Shown here in pieces: positions 42,850 through 51,260 of a stretch of 64,000 nucleotides of DNA. The position numbers and the translations under genes were made by a program. The stretch is from positions 1 to 64,000 of the forward strand of contig NZ_QRVE01000003.1 in the NCBI RefSeq assembly GCF_003462685.1. Reading direction: 5' to 3'. Every line of letters starts with the position of its first letter. The first letter of the stretch is position 1. Below the pieces are notes generated by a model. That model made no database searches. It saw only the letters and a program-made list of their open reading frames with translations, and was not told where the DNA came from. The DNA is from Collinsella sp. AF23-4AC. Lineage in GTDB: Bacteria > Actinomycetota > Coriobacteriia > Coriobacteriales > Coriobacteriaceae.

Positions 42850-43473
42850 TTAGACTTCGAGCTGCGCCAGCTTGTAGCGGTAGGCCGCCGCGATGACGTT
42901 CTTGCAGCCTTCGCGGCCCAGCTTGGCGCGGTTGACGACGATGTCTTTACCGCTCGTCATCTTCCACTTGCCGGCACTGTAGCGCTTATAGAATGCCTCG
43001 CGCGCCTTCTGCTGCTGCTTGACCAGCTTGGCACCCTTCTTTTTGTTGAGGCCGCGCTTCTTGCGCACGATCTCGACGCGGTCCTCAAAGGGCGCAGTCA
43101 CCAGCACGGCGATGTGGTTGGGGTTGTTGCGCAGCAGATAATCGGACAGACGGCCTTCGATAATGCAGCTCTCGGTCTCGCCCAGATCCAAAATCACCTG
43201 GCTCATCTTTTGGAACAACTTGTCCGAGTACGAACGCGCATCGTAGCGGTCGGGCAGAAACGCCATATTCTCCACGGCCAGGCGCTCGTCGTAGGCAGCC
43301 ATCTTGTCGAGCGACTCGCCCGCGCGCAGCGACGCACGCACCAGCAGCTCGTTATCGTACAGCGGAATCCCCAGCTCATCGGCAAGGATACGGCCAATCT
43401 CGTGGCCCTCGGCACCAAAGTCGCGCGCGATGGTAATGACCACAGGACTCTTCTTGTTCTCCAGATCGCTCAT
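42850..43473 (-). CDS. Cytidylate-kinase-like family protein
   Basis: A 207-residue P-loop-related protein of the Cytidylate_kin2 family. Recognisable parts: VVITIARDFGAEGHEIGRILADELG (degenerate P-loop, G-A-E-G-H-E replacing GxxGxGKST), LYDNELLVRAS, CIIEGRLSDYLLR (Walker B-like), VLVTAPFEDRVEIVRKKRG and a basic lid KKGAKLVKQQQKAREAFYKRYS. The family's true substrate is not established. ATG 43473 has GAAAGGAA eight bases upstream. It is the last gene after the amino-acid ABC operon, separated by a 14-bp palindrome, and is probably co-transcribed at reduced level. Confidence 0.8.
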   Translation of the reverse strand: MSDLENKKSPVVITIARDFGAEGHEIGRILADELGIPLYDNELLVRASLRAGESLDKMAAYDERLAVENMAFLPDRYDARSYSDKLFQKMSQVILDLGETESCIIEGRLSDYLLRNNPNHIAVLVTAPFEDRVEIVRKKRGLNKKKGAKLVKQQQKAREAFYKRYSAGKWKMTSGKDIVVNRAKLGREGCKNVIAAAYRYKLAQLEV

Positions 43474-43489
43474 CGCGATTCCTTTCTCT

Positions 43490-43520
43490 ATGTGACAAAG
43501 GGACTGTCCCTTTGTCACAT
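43490..43520. repeat. REP-like palindrome with TGTCCC core in the ABC-kinase gap
   Basis: ATGTGACAAAGGGA pairs perfectly with TCCCTTTGTCACAT around CTG. It starts one base after the permease stop codon and ends 17 bases before the kinase-like start, where it could protect or attenuate the operon mRNA. Confidence 0.85.
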
Positions 43521-43521
43521 T

Positions 43522-44160
43522 CTACGCTGCCACCATTCGCCTCTGATATGCCCTCACCAGCAGCGAGATACCAAAGTTGAGCACAAAGTACATCGCAAAC
43601 ACCAAGCCGTAGAGCATAAGAACCTGCGACAGGTCGATCGCGTGGGCCATCACGACGTTTGCCGTGTACATGAGCTCGGCCACGTTAATACCCGAAAGAT
43701 ACGAGCTGTCCTTAATGACGGTCGTGCATTGGCTAAACAGCGCCGGAATGATCGTCTTAAACGTCTGCGGCAGAATGATGTAGCGCATGGTGGCAAAGAA
43801 GCCGAAGCCCTGGCTCTGCGCCGCCTCAAACTGGCCGCGCGGAATCGAGTTGAGACCGCCGCGCACAATCTCGGCCATAACAGCGCTGGTAAACAGCGTA
43901 AAGGCGATGGTCGAAATCACAATGTCCAAACCCTGCACCGTAAAGTAGATAAACAGGATCCACAGCAGGTTCGGCGTGCAACGGAACAGCTCGATATAGG
44001 CGCTCACCAAAATACGGAACGGGCGGGGCGCATAGCTCTTAACGAGCGCCAGCACCGTGCCAAAGATGAGCGAGAAAAAGATCGACAGCGCCGAGATCTC
44101 GATTGTCTTAACAAAGCCGCCCCAAATGTAGAGCAGGTTGGTCGCGTTGAAGATTTCCAT
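43522..44160 (-). CDS. Polar amino-acid ABC transporter permease (second)
   Basis: A 212-residue inner-membrane permease of the HisMQ/GlnP type with about five helices. The EAA coupling motif for the ATPase is RGQFEAAQSQGFGFFATMRYIILPQTFKTIIPAL. With the adjacent permease it forms a heterodimer channel for polar amino acids. It starts three bases after the first permease's stop codon (ATG 44160). No truncation. Confidence 0.92.
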   Translation of the reverse strand: MEIFNATNLLYIWGGFVKTIEISALSIFFSLIFGTVLALVKSYAPRPFRILVSAYIELFRCTPNLLWILFIYFTVQGLDIVISTIAFTLFTSAVMAEIVRGGLNSIPRGQFEAAQSQGFGFFATMRYIILPQTFKTIIPALFSQCTTVIKDSSYLSGINVAELMYTANVVMAHAIDLSQVLMLYGLVFAMYFVLNFGISLLVRAYQRRMVAA

Positions 44161-44163
44161 GCG

Positions 44164-44910
44164 CTAGGCCTCCTCTACGTTGTCGAGCCCCAGCTCGGCC
44201 AGACTTACGCCGCGCGGACGCTCCTTGGAGCGTCGCTCGAGCCACTGCACCAGCATGGCGAGCGGAAAGCAGATGATGAAGTACATAAGGCAGCAGACGA
44301 TGTATTCCTGCAGGTAACCGTACAGACTCACAAAATTGTCGGAACGGTACATAAGGTCGCCGCCAGCCACAAGTGCCAACACCGACGTGTTCTTGACCAG
44401 GTTGAGCGCCTGGTTACACAGCGGCGGCAGAATGATCTTGAACGTCTGGGGCAGCACGATGTACCAGTACGCCTGCGCACGGGTGAAGCCCTGGCTCTGG
44501 GCCGCCTCCATCTGACCGCGCGGAACCGCCTCGATACCAGTGCGGATGACCTCCGAAATGTAGGCCGCGTGATACAGACCCACGCCCAAGAAGCCCAGCA
44601 CGAACGGCGCGATGCGCACCGGCTGGTCGGCACCGGTTATGGCCTGCAAAAACTGCGGACCGGCCATGTACATAAAGAGCACCTGCACGGGCAACGGGGT
44701 GTTCTGGTAAAACTCCACGTACACGCGGCTTATGGCGCGCAGCACGCGCGAGCGAGTGGTAGAGAACACGCCCAGCAGCGTGCCCAGCACCAGCGACAGC
44801 AGCAGACCGGCAACGACCACCTGCAGCGTCACGCCAAAGCCCTCCCAGAAGGGCCCCATGTTTTGAAATGTCGTCGACCAACGGTCGGCGTCAAATAATC
44901 CTTCGAGCAT
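44164..44910 (-). CDS. Polar amino-acid ABC transporter permease (first)
   Basis: A 248-residue membrane permease of the HisMQ/GlnP type with about five helices and the EAA motif RGQMEAAQSQGFTRAQAYWYIVLPQTFKIILPPL. ATG 44910 has AAGGAAGG upstream; the open frame reaches 44943 without a ribosome site and would overlap the binding-protein gene. Lies between the binding-protein gene and the second permease in a four-gene importer operon. Confidence 0.92.
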   Translation of the reverse strand: MLEGLFDADRWSTTFQNMGPFWEGFGVTLQVVVAGLLLSLVLGTLLGVFSTTRSRVLRAISRVYVEFYQNTPLPVQVLFMYMAGPQFLQAITGADQPVRIAPFVLGFLGVGLYHAAYISEVIRTGIEAVPRGQMEAAQSQGFTRAQAYWYIVLPQTFKIILPPLCNQALNLVKNTSVLALVAGGDLMYRSDNFVSLYGYLQEYIVCCLMYFIICFPLAMLVQWLERRSKERPRGVSLAELGLDNVEEA

Positions 44911-44935
44911 TTGATTCCTTCCTTGGACGATGCGC

Positions 44936-45811
44936 CTATACAAGACCCCAGGTCTTGACCTCTTGGTCGAGCCAGCCGTCGGCCAGGCGATCGCAAATCA
45001 CCTGATCGACCACGGCCGAAAGGTCGCAGCCCTTCTTGGTCGCCACGCCGTAGCCCTGCTCGCCAAACTTAACCTCGGGCTGCAGCAGCTCAACGGTCTC
45101 GTTCATGTAACCGGCCAGCGTGGAGCGGTCCATGGCAAAGACATCGATATTGCCGGCGTCGAGCGAACTCTTGATGATGGGGTAGCCGCTAAAGGCCCTA
45201 AACTCGGGTTTGCAGCTAAAGCCGTTGTCCTTGATCATCTGCTCGATCAGGCCCTGCGTGGTAGCACCCTGGCTCACGCCGATGACCTTACCGTCCAGGT
45301 CCTCAATCGAGGTAAAACCCGAACGCTTCTTGACCATGAGTCCCACGAAATCGGTGCGGTACGGCGTCGAGAAATCCCAGCTCTTCTTGCGCTCGTCAGT
45401 GATGGTGTAGGTCGCCGCGACCACGTCGAGTTGGCCGTTATCGATCAGCGGACCGCGCGTCTTGGGCGTTACGTCGGTAAACTCGACTAGCTCCTGGGCG
45501 CGAGCATCCTTGTAGCTCACACCAAAGACGGCAGCGGCAATCTGGTAGCACAAATCGACTTCCATACCTTCAAAGCGGCCCTTGGCGGTGTCGTAATAAC
45601 CGTAGCCGGGAACGTCCTTCTTAACGCCGGCATTCAGATGGCCACGCGACTTGATGGCCGCAAGCTTGGACCCCTTGTCGGAGCCCTCGCCACTGGTGGA
45701 GTTGCCGCAACCGGCAAGCGCGGTCCCCGTCAGCGCAAGCATGCCGGCGCCCGCCAGCTGCAAAAAGTGACGGCGCGACACGGCCGCCCTCGTCATATCC
45801 GTCATGTCCAT
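44936..45811 (-). CDS. Amino-acid ABC transporter substrate-binding lipoprotein
   Basis: A 291-residue extracellular, lipid-anchored receptor for polar amino acids (SBP_bac_3 family). The N-terminus has a twin-arginine-type motif SRRHFLQLAG followed by a hydrophobic stretch and a lipobox LAGC, so Tat export plus lipidation is likely. Family features: FEGMEVDLCYQIAAAVFG, VVAATYTITDERKKSWDFST-type segment, DLDGKVIGVSQGATTQ, and AMDRSTLAGY. The E-V-D and T-x-T-x-x-R residues point to glutamate/aspartate- or glutamine-like ligands; the ligand is inferred only. It starts nine bases after the ATPase gene. ATG 45811 is used; a GTG one codon earlier is possible. Confidence 0.9.
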   Translation of the reverse strand: MDMTDMTRAAVSRRHFLQLAGAGMLALTGTALAGCGNSTSGEGSDKGSKLAAIKSRGHLNAGVKKDVPGYGYYDTAKGRFEGMEVDLCYQIAAAVFGVSYKDARAQELVEFTDVTPKTRGPLIDNGQLDVVAATYTITDERKKSWDFSTPYRTDFVGLMVKKRSGFTSIEDLDGKVIGVSQGATTQGLIEQMIKDNGFSCKPEFRAFSGYPIIKSSLDAGNIDVFAMDRSTLAGYMNETVELLQPEVKFGEQGYGVATKKGCDLSAVVDQVICDRLADGWLDQEVKTWGLV

Positions 45812-45819
45812 CACCGCGC

Positions 45820-46551
45820 CTAGTGCAGAATCTTGGACAGGAACTCGCGGCAGCGCGGGTTCTCGGGGTTATCGAAGAAGTGCTCGGGCGTGCCCTCCTC
45901 CAGAATGCGGCCGTCCTCCATAAAGATGACGCGGTCGGCCACCTGGCGCGCAAAGCCCATCTCGTGCGTCACGCAGATCATGGTGATGTCCTCCTGCGCG
46001 AGCTCAATCATAACGTCCAGGACTTCCTGGACCATCTCGGGGTCGAGCGCCGAGGTCGGCTCGTCAAACAGGATGATGGGCTGCTTGGTGCATAGGGCAC
46101 GGGCAATGGCGATGCGCTGCTGCTGACCACCCGAGAGATTCTGCGGATACTCGCCGGCCTTATGAGCCATGCCGACGCGCTTGAGCGCGGCGATGGCGAT
46201 CTCGGTCGCCTCCTCCTTGCTCTTCTTTTGCAGCTTGATGGGCGCGAGCGTCAGGTTGCCCAGCACCGTCATGTTGGGATACAGGTTGAACTGCTGAAAC
46301 ACCATGGAACTATACTTGCGGGCCATCTCCAGGTGATTCTTCTTGGTAAGCGGCGTACCGTCGATGATGACCTCGCCCGACGTGGGTTCCTCAAGATAAT
46401 CGACGCAGCGGATGAGCGTCGACTTACCCGAACCAGAGGGCCCGATCATTACGAGCTTCTCGCCGCGCTTGACGGTGAGGTTGATATCTTTGAGCACATG
46501 CAGGTCGCCAAAGTACTTGTTGAGATGCTTGATCTCGATCATGTCTGCCAT
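45820..46551 (-). CDS. Amino-acid ABC transporter ATPase (GlnQ/HisP type)
   Basis: A 243-residue ATPase that drives the polar amino-acid importer. Motifs: Walker [10 protein letters not shown] at ~37, Q-loop [15 protein letters not shown], signature [15 protein letters not shown], Walker [17 protein letters not shown]-loop [27 protein letters not shown] precedes ATG. First gene of the operon ATPase - binding protein - permease - permease - kinase-like. Confidence 0.95.
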   Translation of the reverse strand: MADMIEIKHLNKYFGDLHVLKDINLTVKRGEKLVMIGPSGSGKSTLIRCVDYLEEPTSGEVIIDGTPLTKKNHLEMARKYSSMVFQQFNLYPNMTVLGNLTLAPIKLQKKSKEEATEIAIAALKRVGMAHKAGEYPQNLSGGQQQRIAIARALCTKQPIILFDEPTSALDPEMVQEVLDVMIELAQEDITMICVTHEMGFARQVADRVIFMEDGRILEEGTPEHFFDNPENPRCREFLSKILH

Positions 46552-46656
46552 GAATGTCCCTTCCCTGCGTTTACACGAGTTGAACTATTGTACGGAAAGA
46601 ACCACGTTTCCGCAGCCCACACTACATTCCCGTAAAGAACCCGCAACCTTTCACCC

Positions 46657-46727
46657 ACTCGTTGGGGACAGACTTAAATGAGTACCTGCTCATTGGGCAC
46701 TCATTTAAGTCTGTCCCCAATGAGTGC
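46657..46727. repeat. 28-bp inverted repeat with GGGGACAG core
   Basis: A 28-base left arm (46657-46684) containing TTGGGGACAGACTTAAATGA pairs with its inverse (46700-46727) at 27 of 28 positions around a 15-base loop. It lies between the amino-acid ABC operon promoter and the YqeY-like gene terminator. It is the longest of the CTGTCCC-type palindromes in the window. Confidence 0.85.
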
Positions 46728-46736
46728 CCAGCCCAG

Positions 46737-46770
46737 CAAAAAGGGGCGCGACCGCAATGGTCACGCCCCC
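46737..46770 (-). terminator. Terminator of the YqeY-like gene
   Basis: On the minus strand GGGGCGTGACC pairs with GGTCGCGCCCC around ATTGC, then TTTTT, ~30 bases past the stop codon. Confidence 0.85.
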
Positions 46771-46798
46771 TCAACATCAACTATGTACCGCTCTGCCC

Positions 46799-47242
46799 TT
46801 ACGCTAATTTGGCGCCGACGATCTTTGCCGCCGCAGGCTTGTCGAAGTTGCCGCCGGTGGCCTTGCCGAGTGCGCCCATAACCTGGCCCATCTGCTTCTT
46901 GGACGTGGCGCCCAGCTCGGCGATGACCTGCTCGATCAGGGCCTCGAGCTCCTCGCCCGAAACCTGCGCGGGCAGCAGGCTCTCCAGAATCTTGACCTGC
47001 TCGGTCAGATTGTCGGTACGCTCCTGGTCGGTGCCGGCCTTGATGGACATCTCCAGCGTCTCGCTCGTCTGCTTAATCAGACGCTTGATCATGCTGTTGA
47101 CGTCTTCCTCGGTCACATCGCGGCGCTCATTGACCTCGATATTCTTCACCTCGGCCTTAACCTGGCGAATGATGGACAGGCGAACCTTGTCCTTGGCCTT
47201 CATGGCCGCGATCATTTCTTTCTGCAGCTCTTCGTTGGTCAT
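46799..47242 (-). CDS. GatB/YqeY domain protein
   Basis: A 147-residue helical protein of the YqeY family, which shares the tRNA-binding tail domain of GatB. Features: an N-terminal KAKDKVRLSIIRQVKAEVKN helix, DVNSMIKRLIKQTSETLE, and the typical C-terminal SKKQMGQVMGALGKATGGNFD. The molecular role is not settled; it may bind tRNA or act in tRNA-dependent amidation. I chose ATG 47242 (GAGAGG upstream). Single gene with its own terminator, downstream of the foldase gene by 54 bases and possibly co-transcribed with it. Confidence 0.88.
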   Translation of the reverse strand: MTNEELQKEMIAAMKAKDKVRLSIIRQVKAEVKNIEVNERRDVTEEDVNSMIKRLIKQTSETLEMSIKAGTDQERTDNLTEQVKILESLLPAQVSGEELEALIEQVIAELGATSKKQMGQVMGALGKATGGNFDKPAAAKIVGAKLA

Positions 47243-47296
47243 CTGCAAATCCTCTCTAATAGCGTGGGCGGCACTCGTGCGAGCACCGCCCCATGT

Positions 47297-48517
47297 TTAC
47301 TCAGTCGTCGACGAGTCGTCGGTCGAGCTCTTGGTGACGCCCTTCAGACTGACGTTGTATGGCACGTCTTTGGGCATGGGGTTAACGGTGATGTCGGCAT
47401 CCTTCTTGTACTGCTCCAGCCACTCGCTGTACGCGGTGCTGGCCGCCTGTGTCTTCACCACGTTGGAGACGTACTTCTTGATGGCCTTGGGCACCTGGTT
47501 GATGTCATCAACCTGATTATCGACATGGAAGTAGTCGGTGCACTTGATGATGTGGTAACCATAGGTCGACTCGACGACTTCGCTCACGTCGCCCTTGTTG
47601 AGCCCCTCGAGCGCCGTCTGGTAGCTGTCGACGAAAGTGGTGAGCTTATCCCAGCCCACATCGCCCTTCTTCTCCTTGGAACCGGTGTCCTCGGAGTACT
47701 GCTCAACGGCGTCCTCAAAGCTCAGCTCGCCGGAGTTGATCTTGTCCAGGCACTCCTGCGCCTTGACCTTGGCGGCAGCCTTGTCCTCGTCGGAAGCGTC
47801 GGAATCAACCTTGATCAGGATGTTCGACGAGCGGCGGGCGTCGTTGTAGCTGGACAGGTTCTCATTGATGTAATCGACGATCTCGCTGTCCTTGGGCTTG
47901 CTCGTGGGCGCGACGGCATCCTTGAGTTTCTGCTGCGCCAGACTCTCCTTGAGTGAGTCCTTGTAGGTGTCCTCGGTATAGCCGTAGGTCTTGAGGGTCT
48001 TCTTAAAGGCCTTGGCACCGCCCGCGCTCTTGCACGCGTCCTTCCAAGCCTTCTCGACCTCCTCGTCCGACACCGTCACGCCGTTCTCCTTCTGTGCCTG
48101 TTGAAGCAGAATCTGCTGCGTATAGGAGTCGATGAGTTGCTTGCGGTACTTCTTGGGCGTGAGGTCGTTGTCGACCAGATACTGCGCCCAGTCCTTGTCT
48201 TTGGTGTAGCCGTAGGACGTGCGCATGCTCATGATCTGCTTGGTCACGGTGTCCTCGGTGAGGTTGGTGCCGTTGATAGTAGCAGCAACACCGCCGGTCA
48301 GCTTGTAGCCCGAGGTGTCCTCGGCCTGCGACATAAGGCCGGAGCACGCCATCGCCGAGACGGAAAGCAGCATCGCCAGCACGCCGATGACCACCAGGAC
48401 GATCTTGACGGTCTTAGACACGTACGTCTTGCGCTGCTTCTTGCGAGAGCTGGAGGCAGCGCGGGCCTGCTGCTCGGGCGTCGGCGCGGCCTCGGAGTTC
48501 TTTTTCTTATTTGCCAT
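47297..48517 (-). CDS. PrsA/SurA-like extracytoplasmic peptidyl-prolyl isomerase lipoprotein
   Basis: A 406-residue membrane-attached foldase. A ~37-residue basic cytoplasmic tail is followed by a hydrophobic helix ending SAMAC, which may be a lipobox. A SurA_N-like helical domain (about 75-215, TVTKQIMSMRTSYGY, VTVSDEEVEKAWKDA) precedes a parvulin domain (about 225-340: ARRSSNILIKVD, SFEDAVEQYSEDTGSKEKKG, DVGWDKL, EVVESTYGYHIIKC). It presumably folds secreted proteins such as the large surface proteins encoded nearby. ATG 48517 has GAAAGG upstream. Confidence 0.88.
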   Translation of the reverse strand: MANKKKNSEAAPTPEQQARAASSSRKKQRKTYVSKTVKIVLVVIGVLAMLLSVSAMACSGLMSQAEDTSGYKLTGGVAATINGTNLTEDTVTKQIMSMRTSYGYTKDKDWAQYLVDNDLTPKKYRKQLIDSYTQQILLQQAQKENGVTVSDEEVEKAWKDACKSAGGAKAFKKTLKTYGYTEDTYKDSLKESLAQQKLKDAVAPTSKPKDSEIVDYINENLSSYNDARRSSNILIKVDSDASDEDKAAAKVKAQECLDKINSGELSFEDAVEQYSEDTGSKEKKGDVGWDKLTTFVDSYQTALEGLNKGDVSEVVESTYGYHIIKCTDYFHVDNQVDDINQVPKAIKKYVSNVVKTQAASTAYSEWLEQYKKDADITVNPMPKDVPYNVSLKGVTKSSTDDSSTTE

Positions 48518-48589
48518 AGTTGGCCTTTCGCATAACGAATCGAACAAACGCCATTGTGTCACAACGCAGCCCCCGCGGCACGCTTGGTG

Positions 48590-48675
48590 CATTGGGGACA
48601 GATTAATCTGCACCATTTTGGTGCAAAGGGGACAGCTCTGGCAGCCGGCAGTTAGGGACAGTCCCCAAGTGCCGA
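48590..48675. repeat. REP-like cluster with three GGGACAG boxes
   Basis: ATTGGGGACAG, AAAGGGGACAG and TTAGGGACAG occur within 70 bases. GGTGCA/TGCACC and CGGCAGTTAGGGA/TCCCCAAGTGCCG form imperfect hairpins. It lies upstream of the foldase gene and downstream of the PTS gene. Confidence 0.7.
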
Positions 48676-48687
48676 CTCAGCCCCACC

Positions 48688-49152
48688 TTAGAAGTGACGG
48701 CGGATGGCGTCGACCATGCCCTGGGGCGTGGTCTGGCCGAGCACGTCGGCTGCGGCATCGGCGTCCATAAAGATATTCATGAGCGCCTGCAGGGCCTCGA
48801 CCTGGCCGCCCGGCTCGGCGATGCCCAGATTGATGACGATCTGCGCCGGCACCGGAGCGCCCATGCCAGCCATAGCGTTAAATGTCACGGGCGCGGCGGG
48901 CTTCACCACCGCGATATAGGGCTTGGCCACAAACCCCGGATCGGTATGCGGAATGGCAATGTTTGCCGCTGGCATGGCAAGACCCGTGGGATAGGCGTCC
49001 TCGCGCGTGCGAACGGCGTCGAGCCAACCGTCGGCAATGTAGCCGCGCGGGGCAAGCTCGCCCTCGAGCCGCGTAAACACCTCATCCGGCGTTGCACACT
49101 CCCAATCAAAAAACACCAGCTCAGGCGTAAACAGCGCTTCGTTATCCGCCAT
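48688..49152 (-). CDS. PTS fructose/galactitol-type EIIA protein, orphan
   Basis: A 154-residue PTS EIIA type 2 domain, a phosphocarrier between HPr and an EIIB. The active-site His is in ANIAIPHTD (about residue 68); other family features are YPTGLAMP and the final helix DVLGQTTPQGMVDAIRR. No EIIB or EIIC gene is nearby, so it may serve a distant permease or act as a regulator. ATG 49152 follows GAGAGGTGAG. Single gene. Confidence 0.88.
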   Translation of the reverse strand: MADNEALFTPELVFFDWECATPDEVFTRLEGELAPRGYIADGWLDAVRTREDAYPTGLAMPAANIAIPHTDPGFVAKPYIAVVKPAAPVTFNAMAGMGAPVPAQIVINLGIAEPGGQVEALQALMNIFMDADAAADVLGQTTPQGMVDAIRRHF

Positions 49153-49236
49153 GCGCTCACCTCTCTCACCTAGTCACCTGCGACGTTCTTGGATGACTAG
49201 TCGTTAAAGACCGTCCCCGATGACTACCCAAAAACA

Positions 49237-49277
49237 AAAGGTGGCCACGCGCGCCTTGGCGCCAATGACCACCCTGA
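49237..49277 (-). terminator. Probable terminator of the pur operon
   Basis: On the minus strand GGTGGTCA pairs with TGGCCACC (one wobble), with an inner TTGGCGCCAA/GGCGCG region, then TTTTGTTTTTG. It lies ~30 bases past the purN stop codon. Confidence 0.65.
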
Positions 49278-49305
49278 CTACTCGGCTAAATTGTACTGTG
49301 CGCCG

Positions 49306-50007
49306 CTAGCCGCGAGGCGCGTCAATTGCGACCTTGCCGCTCTCCAGCACGTGGACGCGGCCGTCGGCGAGCATTTGCACGACCTCGGGATACAGCACGT
49401 GCTCAATCGCGTGGATGTGCTCCTCGAGCGTGTCGACATCCCAGTCCTCCTCAACAGCCAGCGCACGCTGGGCGATGATGGGACCGTTGTCGTAGACCTC
49501 GTTGGCAAAATGCACGGTCACGCCAGTTACCTTGACGCCGCGCACAAAGGCATCGTCAATCGCATGCGCACCGGTAAAGCTCGGCAGCAGCGCCGGATGC
49601 AAGTTGACCACGCGGTTGGGAAACGCCGCCAGCAGCGGTGTATGCACCATGCGCATGTAGCCGGCCATGACCACATACTCGCAGCCGCGCTCGAGCAGCT
49701 CGTGCGCGATGATCTCGTCGGCGGCGATGGGGTCGGCATATACATCCTTGGACAGCGTAAGCGTCTGGATGCCCGCGCGCTCAGCGCGCTGCAGACCCTT
49801 AGCCGAAGGCCGGCTCGACACCACAAGCTCAATCGAAGCGTTGAGCTTGCCGGCAGCGATCAGATCGATCAGCGCCTGCAGGTTGGTACCCGAACCGCTG
49901 ATGAGTACACCGATCTTGAGCGGCTCTGCCGTATCGGTGCCGGTCGGACGGGTATAGGGCACAAAGCCCAGGCCCTTGGCGGCAGCCATCTGCTCGTTAG
50001 CGCTCAT
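49306..50007 (-). CDS. purN: Phosphoribosylglycinamide formyltransferase
   Basis: A 233-residue enzyme transferring formyl from 10-formyl-THF to GAR, third step of purine synthesis. Motifs: IGVLISGSGTNLQALID (phosphate loop), MAGYMRMV, VVNLHPALLPSFTGAHAIDDA (catalytic Asn/His and folate loop), and GVTVHFANEVYDNGPII with the catalytic Asp. It has a ~30-residue N-terminal extension before the catalytic fold. The start overlaps purM by 11 bases, so translation is coupled. Confidence 0.95.
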   Translation of the reverse strand: MSANEQMAAAKGLGFVPYTRPTGTDTAEPLKIGVLISGSGTNLQALIDLIAAGKLNASIELVVSSRPSAKGLQRAERAGIQTLTLSKDVYADPIAADEIIAHELLERGCEYVVMAGYMRMVHTPLLAAFPNRVVNLHPALLPSFTGAHAIDDAFVRGVKVTGVTVHFANEVYDNGPIIAQRALAVEEDWDVDTLEEHIHAIEHVLYPEVVQMLADGRVHVLESGKVAIDAPRG

Positions 50008-51100
50008 CGGAGTACACGACCTTACCGGAACCCTCGACGCACTCGCCCACGCGGAACGGCTTCTCGCCCAGCGCGACCAGGGCCTCGGTAACCGCGGCCT
50101 CGTCCTCAGGGGCGACGATCAGGCACAGGCCAACGCCCATGTTGAAGGTCTTGCACGCCTCGTTGGGCGCGAGCTCGGCCTGGCGCGACACGTAGGTGAT
50201 GACGGGCGGAACGTCCCAACCCATCTCGGCGCCGTTGCGGGTGACCACGGCGTCGACGTCGTCGGCGAGGGCGCGGTTGAGGTTCTCGGTGATACCGCCG
50301 CCGGTGATGTGAGCAATTGCGTGGACCGGAGCACCACCGCGCAGCAGCTCAAGAATCGGCTTCACATAAATGCGCGTGGGAGCCAGCAGGGCGTCAGCCA
50401 GCGAAGCGCCGCCGAGCTCCTCGAGCGGACGGCTCAGCTCCTCGGCCTTAGCGGCGGCCTCGGGCGTGCCCGGCTTGATGCCGTCGACGCCGATGACCTT
50501 GCGCACGAGCGAGTAGCCGTTGGAGTGCACGCCGGTGGAAGGCAGGCCCAGGATCACATCGCCCGGGCGAACGTTCGCGGGGTCGAGCATCTTGGGACGA
50601 TCGACGACGCCCACGGTAAAGCCGGCGAGGTCGTAGTCGGCCGGAGCCATAACGCCCGGGTGCTCGGCCATCTCGCCGCCCACGAGCGCGCAGCCCGCGA
50701 GCTTGCAGCCGTCGGCCACGCCCTTGATGATCTTTGCCATGTGCTCGGCCTCGATGTGACCGATGGCAACGTAGTCCAGGAAGAACAGCGGCTCGGCGCC
50801 CGAAGCCAGAATATCGTTGACGCACATAGCGACCAGGTCCTGGCCCACCGTCTCGTGACGGTCCATGATCTGGGCGAGCACGAGCTTGGTGCCCACGCCG
50901 TCGGTACCGCTGATCAGGATCGGGTCTTCCATATCCTTAAGCGCGGCGGCCGAGAACAGGCCACCAAAGCCGCCGATGCCGCCGATAACCTCGGGGCGAT
51001 TGGTGTCCTTGACCATTTGCTTAATCGCGTCGACGGCGCGGCCGCCCTCGGCGGTATCGACACCGGCATCCTCATACGTCACATGCTTGCTGTCGCTCAT
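49997..51100 (-). CDS. purM: Phosphoribosylformylglycinamidine cyclo-ligase (AIR synthetase)
   Basis: A 367-residue enzyme of the PurM/SelD ATP-binding superfamily closing the imidazole ring to AIR. Motifs: TYEDAGVDTAEGG, ISGTDGVGTKLVLAQ, VAMCVNDILASGAEPLFFLDY, GCALVGGEMAEHPG, GLPSTGVHSNGYSLVRKV, and IAHITGGGITENLNRAL. ATG 51100 is preceded by GAGAGGAAGG. Second gene after purF across a 157-base gap with a palindrome. Confidence 0.96.
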   Translation of the reverse strand: MSDSKHVTYEDAGVDTAEGGRAVDAIKQMVKDTNRPEVIGGIGGFGGLFSAAALKDMEDPILISGTDGVGTKLVLAQIMDRHETVGQDLVAMCVNDILASGAEPLFFLDYVAIGHIEAEHMAKIIKGVADGCKLAGCALVGGEMAEHPGVMAPADYDLAGFTVGVVDRPKMLDPANVRPGDVILGLPSTGVHSNGYSLVRKVIGVDGIKPGTPEAAAKAEELSRPLEELGGASLADALLAPTRIYVKPILELLRGGAPVHAIAHITGGGITENLNRALADDVDAVVTRNGAEMGWDVPPVITYVSRQAELAPNEACKTFNMGVGLCLIVAPEDEAAVTEALVALGEKPFRVGECVEGSGKVVYSDER

Positions 51101-51218
51101 CTGAGCCTTCCTCTCCCATTACCGTGGCGCCGCGCGGGCGCCAAACGGTGCTCATAGTTGCGTTCATTTCGGCGCGCGCCATAACAACGCAGGCCGCTCA
51201 ATCAACAAAACAGCAGGT

Positions 51219-51260
51219 AAAACCTACCAAAATGAACCTGTCCCTAAATGGCAGGTTTTA
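51219..51260. repeat. REP-like palindrome overlapping the purF stop codon
   Basis: TAAAACCTACCA (51219-51230) and TGGCAGGTTTTA (51249-51260) flank AAATGAACCTGTCCCTAAA. On the minus strand the element begins with TAA, which is the purF stop codon. Same family as the element over the pth stop codon. Confidence 0.85.

Noticed and set aside
43114..44898. 594-codon plus-strand open frame opposite the permease genes
   Set aside because: Antisense shadow rich in His/Arg/Gln with no domain; both permeases and the kinase-like gene on the minus strand have ribosome sites and family motifs.
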